In this document: in pieces, positions 1-7,739 of the stretch
Numbering within the stretch: position 1 is the first letter of the stretch
Layout of the letters: each line of letters opens with the position of its first letter
Assembly (NCBI RefSeq): GCF_001611275.1
Contig: NZ_CP015080.1
Location: 1,178,001-1,242,000, forward strand
Origin: Desulfuromonas sp. DDH964
GTDB lineage: Bacteria > Desulfobacterota > Desulfuromonadia > Desulfuromonadales > DDH964
DNA length: 64,000 bases
Direction: 5' to 3'
The notes under the pieces: model-generated
What the model was told of the DNA's origin: nothing
What the model saw: only the letters and a program-made list of their open reading frames with translations
The model's database searches: none
Made by a program: the position numbers and the translations under genes

Positions 1-49
1 CTTTGACCATATCGTGCCGGCCATCGGTATACTGAACCTGGATCATCAT
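1..49 (-). CDS. partial hypothetical protein, N-terminus only
   Basis: On the minus strand an ATG at 49 opens a frame that runs off the left edge of the window. It encodes 16 residues beginning MMIQVQYTDG and ending DMVK. A strong ribosome binding site (GGAGG at 60-56) lies six bases before the ATG, which is the main support for a real gene. The start resembles short conserved hypothetical proteins, but too little is visible to assign a family. It is divergent from the IS200-type element that follows. Confidence 0.5.
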   Translation of the reverse strand, partial: MMIQVQYTDGRHDMVK

Positions 50-107
50 GGGAAACCTCCCTGGTTGAATCTCAGGGGGGTCCAATTCCCCGAAGCTTGC
101 TTCGCTA

Positions 108-130
108 TCGCCAATATGAAATATTGGCGA
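108..130 (+). promoter_or_regulatory. hairpin immediately before tnpA start
   Basis: A perfect 10-bp stem with a 3-base loop (tcgccaatat / atattggcga, loop gaa) ends one base before the transposase ATG at 132. Any ribosome binding site for tnpA must lie inside it. IS200 elements are known to keep transposase translation low with a leader stem-loop that hides the translation start, and this fits that pattern. The structure is visible; its role is inferred. Confidence 0.6.
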
Positions 131-131
131 C

Positions 132-587
132 ATGAGCGAATATGTACACAAAAGTCATAATGTTTCTGTGCTGTTATACCATCTTGTTTGCCCAGCAAAA
201 TACCGCCGGGTTGTTTTCACCCCAGAGGTTGATGGCTGGCTCAAAGAGGTCTGCCTTGAGATCGCCAAAAGATACGAGATTCAGTTCGTAGAAATTGGGA
301 CCGACAAAGACCATGTTCACTTTTTGGTGCAGTCGGTTCCAATGTACAGCCCAACGCAGATTGCACGAGTCATCAAAAGCATTACGGCCAGAGAAATATT
401 CAAACGAGTCCCATCGGTTAAAAAGCAACTATGGGGTGGCGAATTTTGGACAAAGGGCTATTTTGTGAACACTGTAGGCCAAAAGGGTAATGAGAAAACC
501 ATTGCGACCTATGTTAGAAATCAAGGCCGAGAAAAAGAGTATCAGCAATTGCACCGCGAGCAGTTAACGCTTTTTGATACCCCGTAG
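132..587 (+). CDS. tnpA: IS200/IS605 family transposase TnpA (Y1, HUH type)
   Basis: The 151-residue protein is the usual length for TnpA of IS200/IS605 elements, which cut and rejoin single-stranded DNA at hairpin ends. The HUH metal-binding motif is H61-V-H63 (DHVHFLV). The catalytic tyrosine is probably Y127 in TYVRNQ. The family block WGGEFWTKGYFV is at 101-112. The gene appears intact. The DNA is more AT-rich than the rest of the window, consistent with a mobile origin. No TnpB or other passenger follows. The leader hairpin suggests weak translation. Confidence 0.9.
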   Translation: MSEYVHKSHNVSVLLYHLVCPAKYRRVVFTPEVDGWLKEVCLEIAKRYEIQFVEIGTDKDHVHFLVQSVPMYSPTQIARVIKSITAREIFKRVPSVKKQLWGGEFWTKGYFVNTVGQKGNEKTIATYVRNQGREKEYQQLHREQLTLFDTP

Positions 588-600
588 CTTGCTGCGGGGT
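579..600 (+). repeat. right-end hairpin of IS200-type element, possible terminator
   Basis: The sequence accccg...cggggt forms a stem around an AGCTTGCT core and overlaps the tnpA stop region. It probably serves as the right-end recognition hairpin and may also end transcription. A matching but shorter hairpin is at 91-104. Confidence 0.5.
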
Positions 601-810
601 AGTTCATTAGTTTTTATGGGAATATATTACCGTATCGGTCATTGATGGCAACAGGGGAAAAGAGTGGTATGGCAGGGCAAGGGAAAAGGCTTGAAATCCA
701 CTCCGCGCCTCGCTAAGCTTAGCGACTCTGGAGCCCTGATTTCAGGACTGTCCTGCCTTAAAGTGTGATCCAGCTGGCAACGGCCGGCTGCAACCAAGGA
801 GAAGGGTTCG

Positions 811-1821
811 ATGCTCATTGTCATGGACCACAGTGCTACCCCGGAGCAGATCCAGGCGGTTATCGAAACCGTCACCGCGGCCGGTCTTCAGGCCGAGCCG
901 ATTCCGGGGAGCCAGCGTACCGCCATCGGCGTGCTCGGCAACCAGGGGCCGGTCGACGATACGGCGATTCGCGAATTGCCCGGCGTACGCGAAATCATTC
1001 ATGTCAGCAAGCCCTACAAACTGGTCTCCCGGGATTTCCATCCGCAACCGACGGTGGTCGAGGTGGGCGGGGTTCGCATCGGCGATGGCGCCAGGCCGGT
1101 GGTGATTGCCGGGCCCTGCTCCATCGAGAGCGAGGCGCAGATGCTGGCCGCTGCCCAGGTGGTCAAAGCTGGCGGCGGCCAGGTGCTGCGGGGCGGCGCC
1201 TTCAAGCCCCGTACCGGTCCCCATTCGTTTCAGGGGCTCGGCGTGCCGGGGCTGAAGCTGTTGCGCCAGGCCGGCGATGCGGTCGGTCTGCCGGTGATCA
1301 CCGAGGTGATGCGCATCGAGCAGCTCGAAGCGGTCTGCCGTTATGCCGACATCCTGCAGATCGGCGCCCGCAACATGCAGAACTTCGATCTTCTCAAGGA
1401 GGTCGGGCGCCTTTCCCATCCGGTCCTTCTCAAGCGCGGCATGTCGGCGACAATCGAAGAATTTCTCTCCGCTGCCGAGTACCTGCTGGCCGAAGGAAAT
1501 GGCCGGGTGATTCTCTGCGAGCGCGGTATCCGCACCTTTGAGCGGGCGACCCGCAACACCCTCGACCTGTCGGTCGTTCCGCTGATCCGTTCGATGAGCC
1601 ACCTGCCGATTATCGTCGATCCGTCCCACGCGACCGGCAAGCGTTCGCTGGTGCCGGTGATGGCGAAGGCGGCCCTGGTTGCCGGTGCGCACGGTGTCAT
1701 GGTCGAGGTCCACCCCGAGCCGGAAAAGGCCCTGTGCGATGGCGCCCAGAGCCTGACGGGGGATGGTTTCGGCGAACTCATGGTTGATATTCGCGGCCTG
1801 CTTGGCTACCTTGGGTATTGA
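811..1821 (+). CDS. aroF: 3-deoxy-7-phosphoheptulonate (DAHP) synthase, type I-beta
   Basis: The enzyme condenses phosphoenolpyruvate with erythrose 4-phosphate, the first step of the shikimate pathway, in the cytoplasm. The 336-residue protein has an N-terminal ferredoxin-like regulatory domain (about 1-70), then the TIM barrel. Visible barrel motifs are IAGPCSIES with metal-ligand C103, GGAFKPRTGPHSF at 128-140, QIGARNMQNF, LLKRGMSAT, IVDPSHATGKR and VMVEVHPEPEKALCDG. This layout is typical of the Thermotoga/Bacillus type I-beta class, whose N-terminal domain mediates feedback control by aromatic amino acids. An AAGGAGAAGG site precedes the ATG. The 155-base gap to the next gene has no clear terminator, so cotranscription cannot be excluded. 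Confidence 0.95.
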   Translation: MLIVMDHSATPEQIQAVIETVTAAGLQAEPIPGSQRTAIGVLGNQGPVDDTAIRELPGVREIIHVSKPYKLVSRDFHPQPTVVEVGGVRIGDGARPVVIAGPCSIESEAQMLAAAQVVKAGGGQVLRGGAFKPRTGPHSFQGLGVPGLKLLRQAGDAVGLPVITEVMRIEQLEAVCRYADILQIGARNMQNFDLLKEVGRLSHPVLLKRGMSATIEEFLSAAEYLLAEGNGRVILCERGIRTFERATRNTLDLSVVPLIRSMSHLPIIVDPSHATGKRSLVPVMAKAALVAGAHGVMVEVHPEPEKALCDGAQSLTGDGFGELMVDIRGLLGYLGY

Positions 1822-1977
1822 CAGCCGTAGCAACCGGGCTGGTTGAAGAGAGGTTGTCCGGAGAACGGACTCCGGTCCTGGGCTGGATAGACGACGTGCC
1901 ACCGTCGCCAGGTTGGTCTATCCTTTTGGTCGAATCGCAGCACCAAGGCGGCAACTGCAGCCAAAGGAAGGACGCTC

Positions 1978-3174
1978 ATGACACCCAGTGTTGAAATTGC
2001 TCCCGGTATCGACTGGGTCGGTGCCAAGCACAGGGAACTGCAGGTCTTCGATGACCTTTTCCCGACCCACAACGGCACCACCTACAATTCCTACCTGATC
2101 CGCGGTCGCACCCGCAACGCCCTGATCGACACCGTGAAGGAGCCGTTCAGCGCCGAGTTCTTTGCCAAGGTCGAGAAGCTCCTCCCGCTCAAGCAGATTG
2201 ATATCGTCGTCGTCAATCACACCGAGCCGGACCACTCGGGCGCTCTCGCCGGGCTGATCGAAAAGAACCCGCAGATTACCGTCTATTGCAGCAAGGCGGC
2301 GGAAAATTTTCTCAAGCAGCTGCTTCACAAGCCCTTCAAATCCCATGTCGTCGCCGACGGCGAAGAGGTTGATCTGGGGGGGCGCACCCTGCGCTTTATC
2401 CTCGCCCCCTACCTGCACTGGCCCGATACCATCTTCACCTACCTGGTCGAGGACCAGATCCTCTTCCCCTGCGACGCCTTCGGTGCCCACTACTGTGCCA
2501 GCAAACTCTTCGATGACGAGATCGCCGATTTTTCCGCCGATTTCCATTTCTATTTTGACTGCATCATGCGTCCCTTCAAGGACAAGATCCGCGACGCTCT
2601 GGCCAAGCTCGACGGTCTGCCGCTGCGCATGGTCTGCCCCTCCCACGGGCCGCTCCTGCGTTCCAGCTTTGACCACGCGATCAATGCCTATCGCAAATGG
2701 GCGGCACCGCCGCCCAAAGAAGAGAAGCCACGGGCCCTGCTGGCGGTCCTTTCCTCCCATGGCAATACCCGGACCATGGCCCAGGTGGTGCGCGAGGAGC
2801 TGGAAAGACAGGGGATCGAGGTCAATGAATTTGCCCTCTGCGGCATGCGGGACGATGACTACCGCAACGCCCTGGAACAGGCCGATGTCCTGATCATCGG
2901 CACGCCGACCATTCAGCGGGATGCGCCCCCCCATGTCTGGCATGCGCTGACGCTGATCTCCTCGGTGACGCCCAAGGCCAAGCTGGGCGCCGTCTTCGGC
3001 AGCTTTGGCTGGAGCGGCGAGGCGGTGAAGATGGTTGAGCAGCGACTCGAAGGACTTCGTTACAAGCTGGCGGCGCCGAGCATCTCCTTCCGCTTTACCC
3101 CGACTGCAGAAAACCTTCAGACCTGCCGGCAGTTTGCCGACCAGGTGGCCAACGCCGTTCTCTGCGAGGAGTAA
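1978..3174 (+). CDS. fprA: flavodiiron protein (FprA family A-type flavoprotein)
   Basis: The 398-residue protein has the two-domain plan of flavodiiron proteins, which reduce O2 to water or NO to N2O in anaerobes using electrons from rubredoxin or a related carrier. The N-terminal metallo-beta-lactamase-like domain carries the diiron ligand motif H81-T-E83-P-D85-H86, followed by later His and Asp ligands (LHWPDT, PCDAFGAH). A flavodoxin-like FMN domain begins near residue 250 with LAVLSSHGNTRTMA. No rubredoxin or NADH-reductase domain is fused, so a separate electron donor is needed. The site AAGGAAGGACGCTC precedes the ATG. A strong hairpin follows the stop. Confidence 0.93.
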   Translation: MTPSVEIAPGIDWVGAKHRELQVFDDLFPTHNGTTYNSYLIRGRTRNALIDTVKEPFSAEFFAKVEKLLPLKQIDIVVVNHTEPDHSGALAGLIEKNPQITVYCSKAAENFLKQLLHKPFKSHVVADGEEVDLGGRTLRFILAPYLHWPDTIFTYLVEDQILFPCDAFGAHYCASKLFDDEIADFSADFHFYFDCIMRPFKDKIRDALAKLDGLPLRMVCPSHGPLLRSSFDHAINAYRKWAAPPPKEEKPRALLAVLSSHGNTRTMAQVVREELERQGIEVNEFALCGMRDDDYRNALEQADVLIIGTPTIQRDAPPHVWHALTLISSVTPKAKLGAVFGSFGWSGEAVKMVEQRLEGLRYKLAAPSISFRFTPTAENLQTCRQFADQVANAVLCEE

Positions 3175-3199
3175 GCCAGGCAACCGGGAATGAAGAAGG

Positions 3200-3237
3200 A
3201 CAAAGCGCAGCAGCCGATAGCGGCTGCTGCGCTTTGT
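3200..3237 (+). terminator. hairpin terminator after fprA
   Basis: A perfect 17-bp stem (acaaagcgcagcagccg and its complement) closes on a 4-base loop, atag. It starts 25 bases after the fprA stop. The downstream run is only weakly T-rich, so termination is likely but not certain. Confidence 0.7.
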
Positions 3238-3367
3238 TGTCGAACCGGAAGCGGACGCCTGAAAAAAAAACGGGTGGTCCGCGCCCCTCTCCCCTTTTCC
3301 CGCTGGATCTTTCATGGTAAAAGGGGAGGGCGGTTGCCGGATTTTTCTCCCTCTGACGAGGTGAACC

Positions 3368-3898
3368 ATGGGTTTCGACGAGCAGACACTGCAGGCGCTC
3401 TGCGCTCAGTTGGCCGATGATCTTGCGGCGACGAAAGGGACAGGTGACGCTCAGGTCGAAAAGATCGTTGCCACACTGAGCGGGGCCTTCGGCGTCAGCG
3501 AAAACGAAGTGGCCCTCTTTCGCCTCAGCGCCGACCGCAATCTGCTGCGCTTCCTCTGGCCGGCCAAGCTGCGCCAGGTCGGAGCCATCCCCTTCTCAAG
3601 CCTCGATTCCCTGGCGGCCCGCACCGCCCGGGAAGGGGTGGTCTTCCTGGAGAATACCTTTGCGGCCCAGCGGCATGCCAATGCCTACGAGAAGGTGCGG
3701 CTGGAGCCGGGTATCTCGTCACCCCCGAAGCCGATTCGCAAGATCATCAGCGCGCCGATTTTGCAGGGAGAGACCGTTATCGGCGTGATCCAAATCTCCC
3801 GCAAGGGGGATCTCGATGGTCCGGAAATTGATGATTTCAGCCAAGCCGATGCCGATGCTCTGCTGATCCTGGCCAGCGAGGTCGGCAATTACCTCTGA
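3368..3898 (+). CDS. GAF domain protein
   Basis: The 176-residue soluble protein looks like a single GAF domain (about 25-175). It shows the alternating strand/helix pattern and the typical C-terminal block SAPILQGETVIGVIQISRKG. GAF domains bind small ligands or mediate dimerisation, but this copy has no attached kinase, cyclase or helix-turn-helix domain. Its ligand is unknown. No cysteine or histidine pattern for haem or bilin binding stands out. A GACGAGGTGAACC site precedes the ATG. It is convergent with the minus-strand gene that ends 12 bases downstream. Confidence 0.8.
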   Translation: MGFDEQTLQALCAQLADDLAATKGTGDAQVEKIVATLSGAFGVSENEVALFRLSADRNLLRFLWPAKLRQVGAIPFSSLDSLAARTAREGVVFLENTFAAQRHANAYEKVRLEPGISSPPKPIRKIISAPILQGETVIGVIQISRKGDLDGPEIDDFSQADADALLILASEVGNYL

Positions 3899-3910
3899 CA
3901 ACCCCCGACT

Positions 3911-4606
3911 TCAGACCAGGGCGGCAAAGTGCCCCTGCAGCTGGTCGAGCATCTCCTCCGCCGCTGGCGGCACCATCTCCCCGAGGCAGTGCAGGTTGAC
4001 CAGCGCGTTGACGTTGGCATCCTTTTTCGCCGCCTCCCGCAACCTTTCGGCAAAGGCCTTGTTGACCACGCCAACCTCCCGGTAGATCGCATCCATCCCC
4101 TGCAATGACCAGTTCACCGCTTCTCCGCGCCGCTGCCGGTAGTAGAGGCTGACCAGGTACATCGATATAGCGCGAAAGATCGTCTCCTCCAGCGAGGCAA
4201 AGGGGAGATGAAAGCGGACCATCGGTTTGAGCTTTTCCATCGACGGACAGCCGCTGCTGACCATGATGATGCCGAGCAGCGGACTCAGCCCGAGCTGCAG
4301 GCAGGTGCGCTTGACGTAACTCCGTTCGGCGGTGGTGACCGTCACCTCGGCCTCGTCGTAGGAGAGGTATTCCTTGAACTCTTCGACGACCTGGGCCATG
4401 TTCAGGGCAATCGGGCAGCAGAGGGTTGTGGTGCGGTCGAACCGGCAACAGGGGCAGCGATGGCTGTCGAGCGCGGTCCAGACCGGCGGCCGGGGGACCG
4501 GCGGGGGTGCCATGTGCAGGGTTTCGCTGTCGAGCAGAACCGAAAACTCCTTGGTCTCTCCGTTGTCGAAACTGAACCGGTAGGCAATGCTCAGACCATG
4601 CTCCAT
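3911..4606 (-). CDS. conserved hypothetical protein with N-terminal cysteine cluster
   Basis: I cannot assign a function to this 231-residue protein. The N-terminal 30 residues (IAYRFSFDNGETKEFSVLL) look like a small beta sheet. A cysteine cluster follows at C51, C53, C54, C63 and C64 (RCPCC and LCCPIALN), suggesting a bound metal. The rest (70-231) is predicted mostly helical, with no signal peptide or membrane segment. The start is supported by a GGGGAGGGAACC site just before the ATG. The IS4 element landed in its upstream region, 77 bases from its start codon, and may have separated it from its promoter. Confidence 0.75.
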   Translation of the reverse strand: MEHGLSIAYRFSFDNGETKEFSVLLDSETLHMAPPPVPRPPVWTALDSHRCPCCRFDRTTTLCCPIALNMAQVVEEFKEYLSYDEAEVTVTTAERSYVKRTCLQLGLSPLLGIIMVSSGCPSMEKLKPMVRFHLPFASLEETIFRAISMYLVSLYYRQRRGEAVNWSLQGMDAIYREVGVVNKAFAERLREAAKKDANVNALVNLHCLGEMVPPAAEEMLDQLQGHFAALV

Positions 4607-4692
4607 GATTCGGTTCCCTCCCCTTTTACAAGTGAGTAATCAGGATACCCGATCCAATGGCAGTCGTTAAGGTGTTTTTTGCCATGGAGAGG

Positions 4693-4708
4693 CAGTAGTG
4701 TCCGGTTA
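4693..4708 (+). repeat. left inverted repeat of IS4-family element
   Basis: The 16-bp repeat cagtagtgtccggtta is the exact reverse complement of 6008-6023. It is preceded by the target duplication copy atggagagg at 4684-4692. Confidence 0.95.
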
Positions 4709-4804
4709 GCAAATTGCATTCACCCAAAGTTGCAGATAATTGTAAATATTTTCACAAGTTAGCGTATTTTTTGCTTGACAAATCGTCGTGAAGTCGGCGC
4801 GGTG

Positions 4805-4845
4805 ATTTTCGTAAATACCTATTTTATATGAGGATTTACGAAAAT
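4805..4845 (+). promoter_or_regulatory. stem-loop covering the transposase start codon
   Basis: Perfect 12-base arms attttcgtaaat (4805-4816) and atttacgaaaat (4834-4845) flank a 17-base loop. The right arm includes the first two bases of the ATG at 4844 and touches the AGGA ribosome binding site at 4831-4834. In a transcript entering from outside, this would sequester the start; a promoter initiating inside the loop would escape. Such read-through protection is known for several insertion sequences. Its use here is inferred. Confidence 0.65.
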
Positions 4846-6010
4846 GTCATTACTTGTTCGCTGCCACCGTACCCGGCTTAGCAGGCGCTCCATTGTCCGA
4901 CTTTTTACCCCGTTCAAGGGCGCTCTCGAACATGCCCCGGTTCTTGAGGCCCGAGGCAACAGGCCACTGCAGATGACGTTTGAAGATCAGTTGAAAATCC
5001 TGACCTACTATCACCTCGAAGAGCATTCTTCGGGGCGTCATCTGCTTCAGGTTCTGACGCAGGAAGATTTTGCCGCGACTCATATTGCACCGCCCGGCGG
5101 TATCCGGAAAAGCGCCTTCTTTGAGGCGATCAATACCCGAGGGCTGGAGCAGATGATTCATGTTTACGAAGACCTGCAGAAACAGGTCTCACAAAAGATT
5201 CCTGTCGCCAAAGACATCTCCGATCTCGGCGATCTGATCGCCGTCGATGGTTCGCTGATTGACGCTACGCTGTCCATGCTCTGGGCGGACTATCGAGACG
5301 GAGCCAAAAAGGCCAAGGTTCACCTGGGGTTCGATATCGGTCGTGGTGTCCCCCAGAAAGTCACATTAACCGACGGCAAGGGCGACGAGCGTCCTCAGGC
5401 GGAACGGCTCGTGGCTCCCGGTCAGACAGGTGTCTATGACCGCTATTACCAGTGTTACAAAAACTTTGACGACTGGCAGGATCAGGGGCGCCACTTTGTC
5501 TGCCGCATCAAAGCCAGTTCTCGTAAGACGGAGTTGAGCGCCAATCCTGTTGTCCCCGGCAGTCATGTTTTCTATGACGCCAGGGTGTTGCTCGGCACCA
5601 AAGATGTCAACCAGACCGAACGAGAAGTGCGTGTGGTCGGCTACAAGGTTGACCAAAAATCCTATTGGGTCGCCACCGACCGCTTCGATCTGACCGCCGA
5701 GCAGATTGCCTTGATCTACAAGCTACGCTGGACGATCGAGTCCTTCTTCGCCTGGTGGAAGCGCCACCTCAAGGTGTATCACCTGATTGCCCGCAGTCCC
5801 TACGGCCTGCTGGTGCAGATCCTCGCAGGGTTGATTACTTATTTGCTGCTGGCCATCTACTGCCACGAAGAGCATGGCGAACGTGTCAGCATCAACAGGG
5901 TGCGTGAGCTTCGCAACAATATTCGCAACGAGGCCGCCGAGGATGCGGCCGCAGGCTTAGGGCCTCCCGATATCATTGACTTGGACTTCGGAGCCTATGC
6001 AACTTCTTAA
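4844..6010 (+). CDS. IS4 family transposase (DDE)
   Basis: The 388-residue transposase has the IS4 DDE layout. The first Asp is D135 (IAVDGSLID), the second is probably D199 (TGVYDRYYQ), and the Glu is E299 within the signature Y292-x2-R295-x3-E299-x6-K306, which matches the IS4 consensus exactly. An N-terminal helical DNA-binding region (DUF4372-like) covers about 1-100. The frame is intact and ends inside the element 13 bases before its right tip. The leader stem-loop probably limits its translation. Confidence 0.93.
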   Translation: MSLLVRCHRTRLSRRSIVRLFTPFKGALEHAPVLEARGNRPLQMTFEDQLKILTYYHLEEHSSGRHLLQVLTQEDFAATHIAPPGGIRKSAFFEAINTRGLEQMIHVYEDLQKQVSQKIPVAKDISDLGDLIAVDGSLIDATLSMLWADYRDGAKKAKVHLGFDIGRGVPQKVTLTDGKGDERPQAERLVAPGQTGVYDRYYQCYKNFDDWQDQGRHFVCRIKASSRKTELSANPVVPGSHVFYDARVLLGTKDVNQTEREVRVVGYKVDQKSYWVATDRFDLTAEQIALIYKLRWTIESFFAWWKRHLKVYHLIARSPYGLLVQILAGLITYLLLAIYCHEEHGERVSINRVRELRNNIRNEAAEDAAAGLGPPDIIDLDFGAYATS

Positions 6011-6023
6011 CCGGACACTACTG
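6008..6023 (-). repeat. right inverted repeat of IS4-family element
   Basis: Sixteen bases, taaccggacactactg, are complementary to the left end. They are followed by the second target copy atggagagg at 6024-6032. Confidence 0.95.
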
Positions 6024-6073
6024 ATGGAGAGGGGAAAAATGACCGGACCAAAGGTCCTGCCTGGAAGCAGGAT

Positions 6074-6090
6074 GGGCAGGTTGCCTGCCC
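6074..6090 (-). terminator. possible terminator of the glycerate kinase gene
   Basis: A 7-bp stem, gggcagg-ttg-cctgccc, lies 21 bases beyond the minus-strand stop at 6111. On the minus strand it is followed further on by a tttttcccc tract. The stem is GC-rich but short, so the call is tentative. Confidence 0.4.
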
Positions 6091-6110
6091 CATGGGGGCG
6101 CTGGAGTGTC

Positions 6111-7475
6111 TCAGGGGATCAGGATCAGCTGCAGGTCGCAGACATTGGTGTTGGTCGGCCCGGTCCGCAGCAGGGCGCCGAGGCGGTCGAAAAAAGAATA
6201 GGCATCATTGCGGGCCAGGTAGTCGGCGGGGTCGAGCCCCGCCACGGTCGCTGCGGCCAAAAGTTCACTGCAGGCAAAGGCGCCGGCAGCGTCGGTCGGC
6301 CCGTCGTTGCCGTCACTGGCGGCGGAGAGGAGGTAGAGACCGGTGCCAAGGTCGGGTAATTCCGCCATTGCCGCGAGGAAAGCGAGGGCAAGTTCCTGGT
6401 TGCGGCCCCCCTTGCCATCCCCCCGCAGGGTAACCGTCGTTTCCCCGCCCGCCAAAAGGCAGGCGGGACCGCGCCCGGGGCGCTGCCGGTCCCGATAGTC
6501 GAGAGCGGCCGCCAGCAGCCGTCGCGCCAGTTCCCGGGCTTCGCCGCAGGCGTGGTCGGTAACGATGGTGGTTGTGAAGCCACGAGATGATGCTTCTCGG
6601 GATGCTGCTTGCAGCGCCACCTTGTTGTTGCCGAGCAGGAGGTTGTCACACCAGCGAAAGGCCGGGTCTCCCGGTTTCGGAGTTTCCGCGATCTTTCCGG
6701 CGGCGCCGGCCCGGAGCAGGTCCAGGACCGGACCCGGTACCCGGTCCGGCAAGCGGTAGCGGTCGAGTATCGCCAGAGCGTCACTGAAGGTCGTCGGATC
6801 GGGGACGCAGAGTCCCGAGGCGATGACGTCGAGACGGTCACCGATGACATCGGAGAGGATCAGGTTGAGGCTGCGGGCAGGGGCGAGCAGGCGCGCCAGG
6901 CCACCCCCCTTGAGGGCCGAGAGGTGTTTGCGCACGCAGTTCAGTTCATCGATGGTCGCCCCGCAGCGGAGCAGCAGGCGGGTGGTCGCCTGTTTGTCGG
7001 TCAGGCTCAAGGCCAGGCCCGAGTCTGTGCGGGGCGCGGCGAGCAGGGCCGAACCGCCGCCGGAGATCAGATTGATGACCAGGGTCCGGGAATCGGCCCG
7101 GAGGGCCAGCGCCGCGATGCGCCGGGCGCCGAGCAGGCTCGCCTGGTCGGGGATCGGGTGTCCGGCCTCCAGGGTTTCGATGCGAGTCAGGGGCGCGGTG
7201 TGGCCGTACTTGACGACAATCAGGCCGTTGCCGATGCGGGACCCGAGAAGCTTCTCCAGGCCACGTGCCATGGCGGCGGTCGCTTTGCCGGCGCCGAAAA
7301 CCATGAGCTGATCATAGTCGTCAAGGTCGATGGTGAGGGGAGTCGATTCACTGGTGACGGTGAGCCGGGAGCCGGAGAGCTGCAGGCGGGATGCGATCAG
7401 CTGCTGCGGGTCGACGCTGGCGAGAGCGGCCCGGAAGATTTCTTCGAGTTCCTTACCGGGGACGGGGTGTTGCAT
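6111..7475 (-). CDS. glycerate kinase, MOFRL family
   Basis: This protein of 454 residues matches the class of glycerate 2-kinases built from an N-terminal DUF4147 domain and a C-terminal MOFRL domain. They phosphorylate D-glycerate with ATP in glyoxylate, serine or sugar-acid routes. Visible motifs are VFGAGKATAAMARGLE near the N-terminus, LISGGGSALLAAP, and in the C-terminal part LLAGGETTVTLRGDGKGGRNQELAL, shown here as separate blocks LLAGGETTVTL and GKGGRNQELAL. The ATG at 7475 is preferred over one eight codons earlier because only it has a good site (AAGGGGGCACG). Whether the product is 2- or 3-phosphoglycerate cannot be read from sequence. Confidence 0.88.
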   Translation of the reverse strand: MQHPVPGKELEEIFRAALASVDPQQLIASRLQLSGSRLTVTSESTPLTIDLDDYDQLMVFGAGKATAAMARGLEKLLGSRIGNGLIVVKYGHTAPLTRIETLEAGHPIPDQASLLGARRIAALALRADSRTLVINLISGGGSALLAAPRTDSGLALSLTDKQATTRLLLRCGATIDELNCVRKHLSALKGGGLARLLAPARSLNLILSDVIGDRLDVIASGLCVPDPTTFSDALAILDRYRLPDRVPGPVLDLLRAGAAGKIAETPKPGDPAFRWCDNLLLGNNKVALQAASREASSRGFTTTIVTDHACGEARELARRLLAAALDYRDRQRPGRGPACLLAGGETTVTLRGDGKGGRNQELALAFLAAMAELPDLGTGLYLLSAASDGNDGPTDAAGAFACSELLAAATVAGLDPADYLARNDAYSFFDRLGALLRTGPTNTNVCDLQLILIP

Positions 7476-7739
7476 CGTGCCCCCTTGCTCTCCATGCATT
7501 TGCCGGTTCGGGCCCTCCGCATCGGGTCGGCCATGATTCTTTCAGGCCGCTCCTTAGCACGCGGGCGCAGGATTAAGATACCCCGACTTTTTGAAAAGAG
7601 AAGTGTCCGGTCACCTTTTCTTGAAATTTCCGGTCTCTTGACGTTGTTTCCGACTCTTCCCGGCGGTGTGGCCGGTGCTTGCGGCGCAGTTGAAAGAATG
7701 CTGGTCCCGTGGTGACCCCTGCGCTAGAATGTCTTCCCT

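Larger units (their letters stand above)
84..602 (+). mobile_element. IS200/IS605-type insertion element, approximate bounds
   Basis: A single TnpA gene is flanked by short subterminal hairpins, as in IS200-like elements. The left hairpin is cgaag-cttg-cttcg (91-104) and the right one is at 579-600. Both carry the same core AGCTTGCT. These elements make no target duplication and have no terminal inverted repeats, so the exact ends cannot be fixed from this sequence. No TnpB gene is present. The element sits between a leftward small gene and the DAHP synthase gene. Confidence 0.6.
4693..6023 (+). mobile_element. complete IS4-family insertion sequence, 1331 bp
   Basis: The element is bounded by 16-bp perfect inverted repeats, cagtagtgtccggtta at 4693-4708 and its complement at 6008-6023. 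It is flanked by a 9-bp direct duplication, atggagagg, at 4684-4692 and 6024-6032. One intact transposase gene fills it. Perfect ends, perfect target duplication and an open transposase frame point to a recent and possibly active insertion. The target was the gap between the starts of a leftward hypothetical gene and the end of a leftward glycerate kinase gene. Confidence 0.95.

Noticed and set aside
7600..7615. agtgtccggt match to the IS4 inverted repeat
   Set aside because: Ten bases only, no partner end or transposase remnant nearby; chance or an old trace cannot be told apart.
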